Assembly: GCA_973895155.1 (NCBI GenBank)
Contig: OZ316897.1
Span: forward strand, 1,302,001-1,366,000
Length of the DNA: 64,000 nt
From: Marsupella aquatica
Lineage: Eukaryota; Marchantiophyta
Reading direction: 5' to 3'
This document shows, in pieces, positions 32,203 through 44,178 of the stretch. The notes below the pieces were generated by a model. It was given only the letters and a program-made list of their open reading frames with translations, had not been told where the DNA came from and did not search any database. The position numbers and the translations under genes were made by a program. The stretch's first letter is position 1. The number at the start of each line of letters is the position of its first letter.

Positions 32203-35200
32203 TTATGAGGTGGGCTTGATCGTGGACAATCTGCTCATGCCTATGCCTTCGAGGTGCGCTCTGTGCAATCCGGCTGGTAGTGGTTTCGTAAACATGTCTG
32301 CTCGATTGTCCTGAGATTTGATCCATGCAACATTGATACTTTTCCCTTGTTGTTCTTGCGTGAAGAAATACTTGGGGTCAATATGCTTGGTCCTCTCGGT
32401 CTTCAGGATTCCGTTGGTTATCTGGTCGATACACGCCTTATTGTCTTCGTAGATTGTGGTTGGCTCTGTTATCTGTGGTTTACCGGTGCTGGACCTAATA
32501 TGATTGATAATGCTTCGTAGCCATACAGCTTCTCTGCACGCCTCGTATAACGCTATGATTTCCGAGTGGTTGGATGACGTTGTGGTCATTGTTTGCTTTG
32601 AACTTCGCCAAGATATTGCTGTCGTCCCCTGTAAGAACACGTACCCAGTCTGTGATTTGGAGTCCTGGGGGTCCGACAGGTAGCCGGCATCAGTGTAACC
32701 GGTAAGCGTATCGGGGCTATTCTTAGGAAAGAATAGTCCAAGGTCGATCGTCCCTTGTAGGTATCTCATGATCCTCTTGATGCCGTTCCAATGCCTGATG
32801 GTGGGCTGTGCGCTGTGTCTCGCTAAGAGACTGACGGCGAACGATATGTCAGGTCTCGTCTGGTTCGCTAGATACATAAGGGCGCCCACCGCTGATAGGT
32901 ACGGTTTTTCTGATCCCAGTATGGGTTCGTCTTCTTGGCGCTTCCGAAACATATCTTTGATCGGGTCTAGAGATCTGAGTTCCATCGGGGTGGAGACAGG
33001 GTAGGATTTCTGCATGTTGAATTGATGAAGTATCTTCTGCGTGTATGTCGATTGGTAAAGGAATATGCCTGTTTCTAAGTGTTCGATCTGCAGGCCTAGG
33101 CAGTGGTTGGGTCTTCCAAGGTCCTTCATCTCGAAGACTCCTTTCAGTGTATGTATTGTGTCTTTCATCATCTGTTTAGTCCCGAATAAGTTCACATCGT
33201 CCACGTACAGTGCTAGTATCAGGACTTCGTCCATATGCTTTTTGATGAAGATGCAGGGGGCCAGTCCGCTATTTGTAAATCCGAGGGCGAGCATCTCTGT
33301 CTGGAATTTCTGATACCAGATTCTGCCGCTCTGTTTAAGTCCGTTGATGGAACGTAACACTTGGACTGTAAGTTTTGTTGTTAATTTCTTTCCTCTGGTA
33401 TGCATTGCCTGTGTATTTCCACTTTGCATCAAGAGGGCCTTTGTATCCCCATCAGGTATTATTTGGCTGATGCCCTTTTTAATCTCTGTATTCAGGTTCT
33501 GGGACGTCTCCCCCTGAATGTGCTGCTTGACCCTCTCTATCAGTTCCGGGGGGGCAGTCATGTATATCTCAGTATCGAGTGTGCCGTAAAGGTACGCGGT
33601 TACCACGTCCATAAGGTTATTAACCAGTTTATGGTGGACTGAATGTGCTGTGAGATAGCGATATGTAGTAGCGTCCATTACTGGTGAGTATGTTAATTCG
33701 TAGTCCCTGCCCGGGATTTGTGTGTAGCCTTTGGCTACTAGCCGGGCTCGATATCTTACTACTATGCCTTTCTCATTTCGTTTTTTCAAGAATGTAAATC
33801 GAGAGTCGGTGTAATGTGTACCTGGTAATGCCATTTTAAATGGTCCGAATACTTGTCGCTTGATGAGGGCGTCCATCTCGGTATGTATTGCTGCTTGCCA
33901 CTTTGGCCAATCTGGTTGTTTCTTTGCCTCGTTTATAGTGAGCGGATCAGGAATATCGTTGGTGATTTCCTGTATTACGTTATAGGCAAATTGTTCATCA
34001 ATTTGGGTTGTCGGTCGTTTATATATGTTACCTGTTTGCATGTATGTGATTGACATTTCCTCGTTTTCTTCACTCAGTGGGTCGTTTTGATTTATCGCTG
34101 TCACGTTAAGTGTGATCGCTGGTTCCAGCGCGGGTGTACCCAAGTTTGCTGCTGGAGTTTTACGTTGGCGAGGCTGGGAGTCCTTGATCCCTGGTGGTCT
34201 GCCTCGCTTTGCTCTGGGGGCTGTTACATTGGCCGGTGTCGAGGAGGTTTGTACTCGCGATGGCGCATTAGCTGCTAAGTTGTGGGATCTTGTGACATTT
34301 GCAGCGTCGTTAAATGAGTCTGGAATCTTTTCGAGCATTTCATGTAGGTGGAGAAGTCTTCTGACTTCTTCGTCTGCCTGCTTGGTTCTGGGGTCATTTC
34401 TGTTTTGGTCTGCTTTCCAATTTATGGGCATTTTCGTTGTGTCCTTGGATTGTGTTGATGCTGTATTCGTGAGCTGTGGGAATTGATCTTCATAAAAATG
34501 GCAGTCCTGATGTCTTGCCTTGAACAGGTCTGCCGTAGTCGGTTCAAGGTATCTAATGATCGAAGTAGAGTCAAACCCAACATAGATACCTGCATTCCGT
34601 TGGGGTCCGAGTTTTGTTCTCTTTGGTCCTAAGATAGGCACCATTACCTGGCATCCGAAAATGCGTAGGTGGGACAGGTCCGGTGGTATGCCGAACGCCA
34701 GGTGGTATGGTGTCTTAGAGTTATATGCTGACGGTCTATATTGGATTAGTGCAGCTGCGTGAAGGATGGCATGTCCCCATGCTGATGTGGGTAAGTTTGA
34801 CTTCATTAACAGTGGTCTTGCCACCATTTGAAGTCTCTTAATAACCGACTCAGCTATACCGTTCTGAAAATGAACGTGGGGAACTGGATATTGAGTATCG
34901 ATGCCCGCTGCCCAGCAAAAGTCGTCGAATGTTCTTGATGTGAACTCGCCAGCTCCATCTACTCTTAATCTTCTTGTAGGATACTCTGGGAACTGTGCTC
35001 TTAATTTAAGAATATGTGCTAAGATCCGCGCAAATGCCAAGTTGCGGGTAGATAGCAATGAAATCTGCAGCCATTTAGTTGATGAGTCGATGATTACCAG
35101 GAAATATTTGAAAGGGCCGCTCGGGGGGTCTATAGGTCCGCAGATATCTGCATTGATCTGCTCTAGGAACTGTGGTATTGAAAATATTGTTTTTGGTATT

Positions 35201-36816
35201 GATGGTCGTATGGTCATTTTTCCTTGTGAGCACTCTATGCAGGCTGTTTTTACCTTTGGCTTGACTGTCTTGGGGATTCCTTTGGAGTCCCTTATAATCC
35301 TGTTGTACATAGTGGTACCCGGGTGGCCCAGTCGACAGTGCCAGATGTATGTCATATCCTCTGATTCTTGGTGTATATGGAATGTTTGGATACTGGTTGC
35401 GTATAGGCCTGGGGGGATCAATGCAAATGTTTCTTTAATGGATGGCTTACCCTGTATGTCTTGTATAATCTGTAATGTCTCTGTTTTGCCCTGAGTATTC
35501 GTGCGCAGTTGGAGGTTATTGGATCTGATATCCTGGAAGCTGATGAGGTTTCGGGTTGCTTTCGGGGCATAAATTGCTGACTTCACGGTGATTTTAGTTC
35601 CTCCTGGTAGTATAAATGTGGCTCGTCCTTTGCCTTCTTCTATATGATTAAGTCCTGCTATGGTGGTGATAGCGCGGGATGATGGGGTGATGGCCTCGAA
35701 ATACTTGCTGTGTTTTAAGATAGTATGTGAGGTTCCGCTGTCGATGATGCCCGTATCGGGGTCGTCTAATGTCGGGTATTTCCAGTCAGTAAGAGAGGTA
35801 TGTACTTCTATCTGTTCTTGTGTTTCTTCTCTCTGAGAGGCAATCAATTCTTCTTCTATCTCCATATAATGTCCTTGGGGGTTTTGTCTGGACTTATTTC
35901 TGTCGTTTATGTATCTGTGGGCCTCTTGTTCTGTGGCTGCACATGCGTTTCTAATGTGGCCAATTTTGCCACATCGGTAACACATTTTCTGGGAATTGTT
36001 TGCAGTGTCGTATTGGTTGCTTCGTCCTCTTCCTCTATTATTCATGGTGCCTCTGCGCCACGTGTTATTGGATCCGGAGGGTCGGTTATAAGGTTTGCCT
36101 TGTCCTCTGAATTGATTTCTCCCGCCCCTGAATTGGTTTCTTCCGCCTCTGAATTGAGTTCGTCCGCCCCGGTAATTTCCTCGTTGTTTGTCTTCATAAT
36201 TGGTGTAGTGGGTTTCAGGTCGATGTGGTGGGGGGTCTGATCCTGCTGGGCGCTTTCTGGCGTTTTGCAAGGCCACGATCTGTTGCTTCTCTTCCACAAG
36301 TAAGTGAGCAATCAGATCTGAGTACTTAGTGAAACGCATGTTCCTATATTGTGTACCTAATGTGATATTAGATTCAGGGAATGTCGATAGTGTCTTATCG
36401 ATTCTATCTATGTCATTTATTGGATGTCCACACATTTCTAATTGAGATGTAATTCTGCACAGTGCGCTATTGTAATTGGCAATTGTGGTGTGGTCCATGA
36501 CGCGCAGGTTATGCCAATCCCTTCTTGCCTCTGGGAGCCATATCTCCCTCATATGATCAAATCGGGCTTTGAGGAGATCCCATAGTTTTCTTGGATTAAT
36601 TTCGTTCATATACTCATTCTTTAGTTGAGGGGTTAGATGTTGCCTGAGTAGAAACGCTGCCTTAGCCTTTTGTTTGAGCGTGACATCGATGTCGGTATCT
36701 AAGGTGTCTTCAAGGTCTTGTGATGTAAAGTAAGTTTCGACATCTGTGATCCACGTCAAATAGTTGGATCCGTCGACTTTAAGTGCTGGCCATAATAATT
36801 TTTCGACTGTATTCAT
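32203..36816 (-). CDS. Copia Gag-Pol polyprotein
   Basis: 1,537 residues from the ATG at 36,816; the frame is open further upstream, but without an ATG. Order of parts: Gag (about 1-270, UBN2-like), zinc knuckle CYRCGKIGHIRNAC (about 279), protease DSGTS (about 357, the usual third position Ala/Thr variation), GAG-preintegrase WHCRLGHPG (about 495), integrase NADICGP (about 555) with downstream Asp/Glu residues, reverse transcriptase with YVDDV (about 1,200; YVDDM is commoner), and RNase H YTDAGYLSD (about 1,375). The integrase-before-RT order is that of Ty1/copia. No stop or frameshift is present. Confidence 0.95.
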   Translation of the reverse strand: MNTVEKLLWPALKVDGSNYLTWITDVETYFTSQDLEDTLDTDIDVTLKQKAKAAFLLRQHLTPQLKNEYMNEINPRKLWDLLKARFDHMREIWLPEARRDWHNLRVMDHTTIANYNSALCRITSQLEMCGHPINDIDRIDKTLSTFPESNITLGTQYRNMRFTKYSDLIAHLLVEEKQQIVALQNARKRPAGSDPPPHRPETHYTNYEDKQRGNYRGGRTQFRGGRNQFRGGRNQFRGQGKPYNRPSGSNNTWRRGTMNNRGRGRSNQYDTANNSQKMCYRCGKIGHIRNACAATEQEAHRYINDRNKSRQNPQGHYMEIEEELIASQREETQEQIEVHTSLTDWKYPTLDDPDTGIIDSGTSHTILKHSKYFEAITPSSRAITTIAGLNHIEEGKGRATFILPGGTKITVKSAIYAPKATRNLISFQDIRSNNLQLRTNTQGKTETLQIIQDIQGKPSIKETFALIPPGLYATSIQTFHIHQESEDMTYIWHCRLGHPGTTMYNRIIRDSKGIPKTVKPKVKTACIECSQGKMTIRPSIPKTIFSIPQFLEQINADICGPIDPPSGPFKYFLVIIDSSTKWLQISLLSTRNLAFARILAHILKLRAQFPEYPTRRLRVDGAGEFTSRTFDDFCWAAGIDTQYPVPHVHFQNGIAESVIKRLQMVARPLLMKSNLPTSAWGHAILHAAALIQYRPSAYNSKTPYHLAFGIPPDLSHLRIFGCQVMVPILGPKRTKLGPQRNAGIYVGFDSTSIIRYLEPTTADLFKARHQDCHFYEDQFPQLTNTASTQSKDTTKMPINWKADQNRNDPRTKQADEEVRRLLHLHEMLEKIPDSFNDAANVTRSHNLAANAPSRVQTSSTPANVTAPRAKRGRPPGIKDSQPRQRKTPAANLGTPALEPAITLNVTAINQNDPLSEENEEMSITYMQTGNIYKRPTTQIDEQFAYNVIQEITNDIPDPLTINEAKKQPDWPKWQAAIHTEMDALIKRQVFGPFKMALPGTHYTDSRFTFLKKRNEKGIVVRYRARLVAKGYTQIPGRDYELTYSPVMDATTYRYLTAHSVHHKLVNNLMDVVTAYLYGTLDTEIYMTAPPELIERVKQHIQGETSQNLNTEIKKGISQIIPDGDTKALLMQSGNTQAMHTRGKKLTTKLTVQVLRSINGLKQSGRIWYQKFQTEMLALGFTNSGLAPCIFIKKHMDEVLILALYVDDVNLFGTKQMMKDTIHTLKGVFEMKDLGRPNHCLGLQIEHLETGIFLYQSTYTQKILHQFNMQKSYPVSTPMELRSLDPIKDMFRKRQEDEPILGSEKPYLSAVGALMYLANQTRPDISFAVSLLARHSAQPTIRHWNGIKRIMRYLQGTIDLGLFFPKNSPDTLTGYTDAGYLSDPQDSKSQTGYVFLQGTTAISWRSSKQTMTTTSSNHSEIIALYEACREAVWLRSIINHIRSSTGKPQITEPTTIYEDNKACIDQITNGILKTERTKHIDPKYFFTQEQQGKSINVAWIKSQDNRADMFTKPLPAGLHRAHLEGIGMSRLSTIKPTS

Positions 36817-37157
36817 TATTCGGGATGTCAGTTGATTTAAGAACTTTGGTGAAGATTGAATCGAGTGAAGTATCTCGATTGTACAATTGACCGGTTGGAA
36901 GCTTGTATATGGAGCTGAGGGAGCTTTCAATCATGCCAATAAAGTATTAGTCCTTTGGACTCTCGATATGCTGGTCCCGAATTGATGCTCTATGTGAAAT
37001 TTCGTGTTTTGTAAAAAAAATTCAACTCTGAGGCAAAAGAATGGAGACCAAGAAAAAAAACGGTTATGGCAGTTTCTAAAAAAAATGCCACTTTACGAGC
37101 ATTCTCCTCGTGTAAAACTCGATTGCATCTGCTTGAAAAAAAATGATTTTTAGAGAC

Positions 37158-37175
37158 TGGCTCGTGCTGATAACG
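37158..37175 (-). promoter_or_regulatory. Primer-binding site
   Basis: Just inside the 5' LTR the minus strand reads CGTTATCAGCACGAGCCA. The TATCAG...AGCC pattern resembles sites that pair with initiator methionine tRNA in plant copia elements. Confidence 0.65.
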
Positions 37176-37372
37176 TGTTGTAATAGACAACTAAAGGAAC
37201 ACTCAAAGATACTCCAACAAGATAGATTCATTACTATTGATGAGGGGATATATATATCCCCTTGGTTACATGGTAGGCAAATGCCCTTATACTGGTCCTA
37301 TGGTTAGGAGTTCTCATACTATGGTTAAGGGTTCTCGCCCTATGGTTAAGGGGTAAACTAGGGTTTACAACA
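37176..37372 (-). repeat. 5' LTR of the copia element
   Basis: 197 bp, identical by eye to the 3' LTR at 31,502-31,698. Confidence 0.95.
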
Positions 37373-40300
37373 GTACACACTTACATTGAGGGGGGAGCAT
37401 TTAATATAGTTTCATTTGTGTTGAATAAAATATACTCAGTGTACTCCAATTTGTCTTGATCTTGAGTATTCCATACACTAAAGAGTGTTAGAATGAGTAT
37501 ATTGTGACTAAAGTATATTTGTGTGCCTCTATAGTATGTGGAGAAAGCATATGTGGAGAAAACGTATGTGGAGAAAACGTATGCGCAGAAAAAAAGTTTG
37601 GAGCCATTTTGGGCTCCCACCACAAAGCTGAACTTTAAGTTCAGCCAACAATCCTCGTCGTCTTTGGGATGTCAGCTTCAAAGTAGACTGATCGACCGTG
37701 TACCCATTGCCTCACCCACTTTCCCAGGGAAGACGTTGCACAATCCTGACACGTGGGATTCCAGATTCAAGGTGAACTGACAACAGTACTACTGAACGAC
37801 AGTGCTGCTACCACCGAGCCAAGTCAGCCAACTTCCCGTTGAAGTTGTTCCACAACCCTTTACTAAGATGGGATCTCAGCTGCCAAGTGGACTGAACAGA
37901 ATACCGCTCCTGTCCCCGTTTTACTGGAAGTCGCCTTGTACCATCCATCCCCATTCCACTCACAGATCATATCCCAGCTGGAGTCCATCATTGCACGATC
38001 CCAAAAATGGATAGCACAGCTCCAAACTGGATTGATGACGAACAGGGTATCAATTATTGGAAGGAACGTAGGAACGTTCGACCATACTTCCGGTAATGAT
38101 AGCATTCCAGTTCCAAGCTGCGGTGATCAAGGTCACATCATACACTAGATTAAAGTGAAGTGAAGACACTCTCGCGTAGCATGAAGCTCCGTGAGCAAAA
38201 AAGAGGTGCAGATGGGGAATCGGGATTTGACTACCGTAGTCGATGAAAATAACGAGGAGACTGAACAACCACGAGTAACATCATTTCATCCACAGAGATG
38301 TAAACAATTTGTAATCCACAGAGACTGCACAGAAGCTAATCCATAGAGATTGCACAGAAGCAGGGAGAAGCAAATCTCATCTATTCCGTCTCATATCAAA
38401 GAGTGCGTTTGCGACCATCACGGCAGTACTGGGACCAGGTGTGTCAATTATCATGCCTTCACCGTAGCGATCGACCTCACTTCAGATCCAGGTGGCAGTG
38501 GGCTCAAAGCAACGGCATGTGGGCCACATCAAAAATTACAGAAATTTTCTTCTATTACGGCGTTCGGCAAGTCCTCTGCGTAGCTCCAATCTATGTCCCT
38601 GTAGAGATTGCATTCAGAGTCATTCACTAATGGGCTAGAGCTCAGATCTCCAAATTCAGTTGCAGCTCAATTTTCTACAGCTGAACAATTCCTAGATTTA
38701 ACGTTGTTCATTGACAGTTTTCTGTGCTGTGAATTTATGCATTGCCTTGTGATTAGAAGATGGGTCACGCCATTTGAAACGATGACTTTCAGGTAATATA
38801 CAGAAATGATCAAATGAACGCCATTTGGATTGCAATTTTTGCAATCAACAACCTCCGTGTCTTTCGGCAAAACAAGCAGCGCACTCAGGAAGTATCCAGA
38901 TCTCCACCCAGATCCAGGAATCACCTAACGAATAGCATTACGATTCATGTTCACTCACGGGGTTTCATCATATTACAACTGACAAGCTCCGTTTCCTCTT
39001 TTAGAGAACGTCGTCTCACCTAGCGCACCAATGTGCCATTCAACATTCAAATTTCCGCTTGGCAAAATCGACCCGCGAGCTAGCAGTCCACTTTCTTCAT
39101 CTCCTGCTTTGTTCAGCATTTCCATCTTCATCTCCGACCTTGTTCAGCATTTCCAATCCAATAGCGTGCTTCTCCTCGGTCAACTCTACTATAACTACTT
39201 TAACGACTTGCTACAAATAATAATTTTTTCCTTCATGTGACACCACTTAAGCATTTTAGTAATGACCAATGCATGAACTTAAAGACCTCATGAACACATG
39301 AATTTAAAGCCATCATGAACACACTGATTATTGGGATCCACATAACCATGTGACACTGTAAGAAGAATCTCCAATTACACCTAACAACACAACCATGTGA
39401 CACTGTAAGAAGAATCTTCAATTACACCTAACAAACGGAAGGAAACCCTGCTTTAGACTTATGGTTGAGTTAGATTAGATGGTCACTGGATCCTTCCAGG
39501 GAGGAACAAGTGGAAGGACTACCAGAAGAATCAACCCAAAACTGTCTGGTCCCGGTCACATACAGGTCACTTTGGAAGTACAATAAAAAAGTGTGTTACA
39601 GAGCAAAAAATAAAGCTCGGGTTGTGTCTATCTGGGTTGTGTGTGTCCATCCGGGTTTTCTTCCAAACGTGTGTGTCCATGAGGGCTTTAAGTTCCCAAT
39701 GCATTCATATTAACAATTTAGGATTAATTAGTATTGGGTAAGTTAAATAAGAGTAACTGCCTAAATAAGAGTCAACTCACCCCAATTCTACCACAACACA
39801 CTAAAATGGAACCCCAACTCTTATTTATATATTTACCTACCACTATAATATGTTGAGCATAGACGACATTCGCAATGGCAAGCCCATGAACCATCCAACG
39901 CACAATAGTCGACACAGAGAGATACGTGGTTCACCTCCACATGAGGCTACGTCCACGGGAACACACAAGACTTTACTGCACTCTAGGCCGATCGGTCATA
40001 CCAAACATCCACAGCACAAGCTCTCCCTATCTCTCAACTAGCTCCGTAACAATGAGCCTAAGTTCCACCCAGGGTCTGGCATCAGCCCTGGCTATATGCA
40101 CAACAGCACTACCGCTAACATTAGCTAAGTCCTAACCCGAGTTAGCCTAACTGTAGTTAGCTCATGAGTCACAAGACTAGAGCAATATCTAACATAATAC
40201 TCTATCCCGGGTGTTTTTTGTCCCTTTAAAAACTCAAGAAAAGTGGGAACCAGTTGTAGCCTTTCATTAAAAAATTGTTCTTCTGGCACCACATATCCAA

Positions 40301-41749
40301 ACCCTTTCTAATTTCAATTGCCTATGTCCAAGCTGTCCCTAGCCTGCCCAAACTTGACGGAGATGAGAAATTAACTGAAAATTAGCTAAAATTAATTAAA
40401 CTTGAAATCTAAAGAAATGGATATTAGCTTATTTTGATAAACTTTGAATTGGATAAACTTGAATATAAATAAAATATATAAAATGTTATAGCTTGGGTTC
40501 TAGAACTTAAAGTTTAGGTTTCTAGAACTTATTGATACGTTGTCCATGAAGGCCCCCATCGACAAGCCAAACTTTGATGGACTGGATTAAGACACAGAGA
40601 TATGCTTGAATGTTGTTCTTTACAGTTCTCTCCATAACTATCCTGTCAGGTTATCATTAATTTCTGTCCAACAAATTTTGTCTGTGATTTCATGATCACT
40701 TATGTCCAAAAGATATCATGTCACTTACCATAAGAGTCTTGATTGCAAGCTTTGCTTTATTTGGGGGTTTTATTCTCTTATATATTATCCTTTTCCCTCC
40801 AGATAGTACTCTAACCATGTTTTTAGAGTTCAATAAAAAAAGACAAAAATTAAGGTACATTCAGGTGTTTGAGCACCTCAGCTGGCCTTTATGGTCAATG
40901 AAACTATGTGCAGACCACTTCACATTTTACTCATAGCACCTCAAGTAGTTCCTTCACTTACTACAAAAAACAAGCTGAACTCAATCTTATTCAAGAATAT
41001 TATTTATAATGGACTGCAAAACCCCCCCAAAAACTGGGAAGCAAACAACCCATGAACCAGATAGTGGAACAATTTACACCAAGGAAACTAGAGTATTGTT
41101 CTTGTCACTAGACTATAGTAATTTTGCCATTGCAAAGCTAAAGTACATTTTAATTTGCAAAACATTTTTAGGAATCATATTTTTCATAGAATGTCACTCT
41201 TGTGACACGGAGGGTTTTGACTTATTTTGCTGCTGCAAAGCTATCTCAGACTTTATTCTAAGGAGTATTGTTGAGAAATCCTATTTTCCAGAGAGCGTTG
41301 TTGTTGTCACAAAGAGCACTTTAAGTAATTTTTTCACTGTGGAGCTCCAAAAATTTATGTTTTTCAATGAGCGCTCACTGCTCTTGTTACAATAAGCGTT
41401 TCGAGTACTTTGTCATTGCGAAAGTACTAATAATTTTCAAATAGAAGTTAAATGTAAAATTTCAATTCATTCCATGCATGTTTTCAATTCACTCCAAGGT
41501 GCACACATACTTCGTAATTAAAATGTAGGTAAACAGTCAGTGAGAACATTTATTATCTAGATTATGTCATCATTAGGTGTAAACTGCTCAATTTATGTGT
41601 CATAGTCCATGAAGATGATGGGAGACAACCTTCCAATCCATCCAAGCTTTGGTTTCTTGGGTTCTATGATGTTATGATGTTTATCTCGCGTCTCCAATTT
41701 CTATGTGCAATGCACAAGTTATTGAACACCAACACCACCGCAACAACTT
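37373..41749. other. Gene-free region with small tandem repeats
   Basis: No gene seen. Small repeats are three to four 18-bp GTATGTGGAGAAAAC units at 37,535-37,590, a 25-29 bp TCCACAGAGACTGCACAGAAG-type unit at 38,285-38,370, and a 47-bp tandem duplication at 39,344-39,434. A diverged unit of roughly 90 bp (CTTGTCAC...CATTGCAAAG) recurs at 41,100-41,400. Confidence 0.5.
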
Positions 41750-42740
41750 TACTTTGCCTTCACATCTTTATCTCATCACTACATTTTTTTCTCACCGTCA
41801 ACCTTTTTTTCTTTCTTTGGCAACCGTTTTCACTTGGCTTGACATCTTTTTCTCATCTAGACATCTTTTTCCACTTTGACATCTTACCTTCCCGGTTTCA
41901 CTGTCGGACAAGATGTGTCCTTGTCCGACACGACAACTGACAACTTGTCCATCCAAAAACAGCCTATTTGTCCAATATTCCCTTATATTCCCCGGCTGGG
42001 ACCAAAAATTCCTGACCCATCCCTGGCCCAATCCCGAACTCTCCCAACCCCTCCTGGCCCGGCCTGGCCTGGCTGCTTATTCCCGGCCCTGCTGCGTAGT
42101 CCCGGCCCTTCCCGGCCCGGCCTCCCCTTCCCGGCCCGACCCGGCTCTTTCCCGGCCCGGCTCCCCCCCCTCACCCCCCCCCCCCGGCTCCCACCCCCCC
42201 CCCCCCGGCCGATCCCCCTGGCCCAACACGACCAACCCCCCGACCCTCCTGGCCGAAATAAACATCCTCCCGGACCGATCTATTTGTCCAATATTGCCTA
42301 TTCCCGGCCCGGCTCTCTCCCCCGCCCCGACCAGCCCTCCCCGACCAGCCCCCCCGACCAGCCCTCCTCGGCCAATCCCCCGATCCTTCTCCCGGCCGAG
42401 CTTCACATCCTCCCGGCCCGACCCTGTCACCCGGCCGGGATCGACTGGGATCAACCGGGACGACATATGTCATTTGTCATCCCAAATTCTTCTATTTGTC
42501 CGACAAGTCCAAACCAGGCTTACCTTGTTCTCACCTTGACATCTTTATCTCACCACAATAACTTTCCTTCACCCTCAACATCTTTTCTCTCTTTGACATC
42601 TATTCTTCAATCTTTTCCTCATCTCGACGTACATTCTCACCTCGTCGTCTTTTCTATCCTCAACATCTTCTCTCACCTCAACATCTCTTTCTCTATCGCC
42701 ATCTTTTCCTTGACATCTTTTATGCAATGCGCAATTCATA
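41750..42740. repeat. GACATCTTTTTCTCA repeats split by a C-rich block
   Basis: Copies of a TTGACATCTTTTTCTCA-like unit lie at 41,750-41,890 and again at 42,530-42,730. Between them is a C-rich block (42,010-42,440) of CCCGGCCCGGC-type sequence. A perfect hairpin GTCGGACAAG/CTTGTCCGAC with a 7-base loop lies at about 41,904-41,930. The long frames here are low-complexity artefacts. Confidence 0.65.
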
Positions 42741-43370
42741 CTATAATTCAAGATCTACTCTGAAACCGTAGGTCTTAATTTCTCTCATAAGAACAAATTT
42801 TGATATTTTGATAATGCTTATGAATAGAGACAATATGGGGAACCCTTTTGTGCATACTTCAACCTATCACCTTAATTAAAGTCACATGAGTGTGGACTCT
42901 CATAAATAGGGGGTCTCAAATCTTAAAACTTGATGGACCTTAACCACTAGGTTAGGTTACAAAAATGTGCTACCAAATTTACAATCCATAATTTTCTGCC
43001 ATGACCAATAGTCACCTTAGATGCTAGTGAAAAAAAAGTTTAATAACCCTGACGCAAAGAAAAAGCATTTGCCCAAGGCCATCATGAAAGCTATGAGATT
43101 TCCTAGGTAGAAAACTCTCTTTGTAGAAGACAATTGTACTGTTGTAAATCTCAGGTCTACTCTATGCCACAATGGCATGGAGTGTGTTATGTCACTTATA
43201 AAGCGCAAAGGGGAAGCCTCTAAACCGTGACTCTAAGGCCCCACCAAAGGAAATGTGCCTGCAACAAAGAAGTGCAAAGACATTATGGTATATTATGTAT
43301 GACGTGAATGAGAGTATATGTGCATGTAAAGACAATATACACATACATATACTTGAATCATATATTATTA
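42741..43370. other. Intergenic, probable OST4 promoter region at right end
   Basis: No coding exon is seen. The right end, before the OST4 leader exon, should hold that gene's promoter; I could not assign a TATA box or start site. Confidence 0.35.
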
Positions 43371-43465
43371 TTCCCAGATCGGCAAGACGAAGGGAGATAC
43401 TCAAGAAGGAAGGAACGAACGTTGGTCTGCAATCCACCTCGCTCTTCCCCTCCCCGCCCAGCAAT
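43371..43465 (+). other. OST4: Probable 5' UTR exon of OST4
   Basis: GC-rich leader ending CAGCAAT/GTAAGTCTCC at 43,465. The 599-bp intron (43,466-44,064) ends in ATATTTTTCGCAG directly before the OST4 start codon. The 5' end is approximate. Confidence 0.5.
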
Positions 43466-44064
43466 GTAAGTCTCCTTCTCTCAGATTCATTCTTGGAGGT
43501 CATCTCTTCTTCCTCTTCTGTTTTTTTTGGTCCAGATATCTCTTTTTCTGTGTCAGTGACGCGTCTATATTGTCCCTCAATTCCCAGTGATCGGGACAGG
43601 GTTGTGGTGGAATTCATCTCTGCTGTTGTGAATGAGAACGAGTGAATGAATTGCGGGTTCGATGTTTTGTGAATCAGGTTCTGCTATGGTTTAGTCATTT
43701 CCTGGCATTGGCATGTGCTGCTTTTTGCTGTCTTTCAGCCACCTCTCTTGGGTCCAATTGGATTTGGAATTCCTTCATCCTCAGTTTGCTTGTTTGGTAT
43801 CGGTTTTCGCAATTCTTCGGGTTGCTAGGTCGTGCTGTTTCAGAGCAATCCCCAGATTGGACTTTACTTTGGAACAGGTCGAGTAGGGCTTAGAACTTCA
43901 CGAAAAATTCGGAGAAGAGTTCTGGAGCCTAGCAGTTTTAGACGCTGTTCCCTGTTCCGCGATCTTTTCCCCTTGCTGATTTGTTTTTTCTTCACAGCTG
44001 CGTTCTATGTTCCTTTCTTCTCAGTGCTGTTCCTGATAAGTGATGTATCGGATATTTTTCGCAG

Positions 44065-44178
44065 ATGATCGACGATCAGGACTTGGGCTTCTTCGCCAAC
44101 TTTTTGGGGATCTCCATATTTGTGTTGGTGGTGGCATACCACTACGTGGTAGCGGACCCCAAATTTGATACTCAATGA
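44065..44178 (+). CDS. OST4: Oligosaccharyltransferase subunit OST4
   Basis: A 37-residue protein beginning [15 protein letters not shown], with one transmembrane segment (about residues 10-30) and ending DPKFDTQ. Plant OST4 proteins are 35-37 residues with nearly this sequence. OST4 is a small membrane subunit of the ER oligosaccharyltransferase, which moves the glycan to Asn of nascent proteins. The ATG immediately follows a splice acceptor, so the intron lies in the 5' UTR. A possible polyadenylation signal (AATAAA) is at 44,281. Confidence 0.93.
   Translation: MIDDQDLGFFANFLGISIFVLVVAYHYVVADPKFDTQ

Larger units (their letters stand above)
31502..37372 (-). mobile_element. Complete Ty1/copia LTR retrotransposon
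   Basis: 5,871 bp with 197-bp LTRs at 31,502-31,698 and 37,176-37,372 that are identical by eye. A perfect 5-bp duplication GTACA flanks it (31,497-31,501 and 37,373-37,377). The single Gag-Pol frame is intact, so the insertion looks recent and possibly autonomous. It is transcribed on the minus strand. Confidence 0.95.

Noticed and set aside
41876-42763. Proline-rich protein in the C-rich block
   Set aside because: Low-complexity translation; both strands and several frames are open.
37373-43370. A second LTR element
   Set aside because: No paired LTRs, polyprotein motifs or target duplications were seen.
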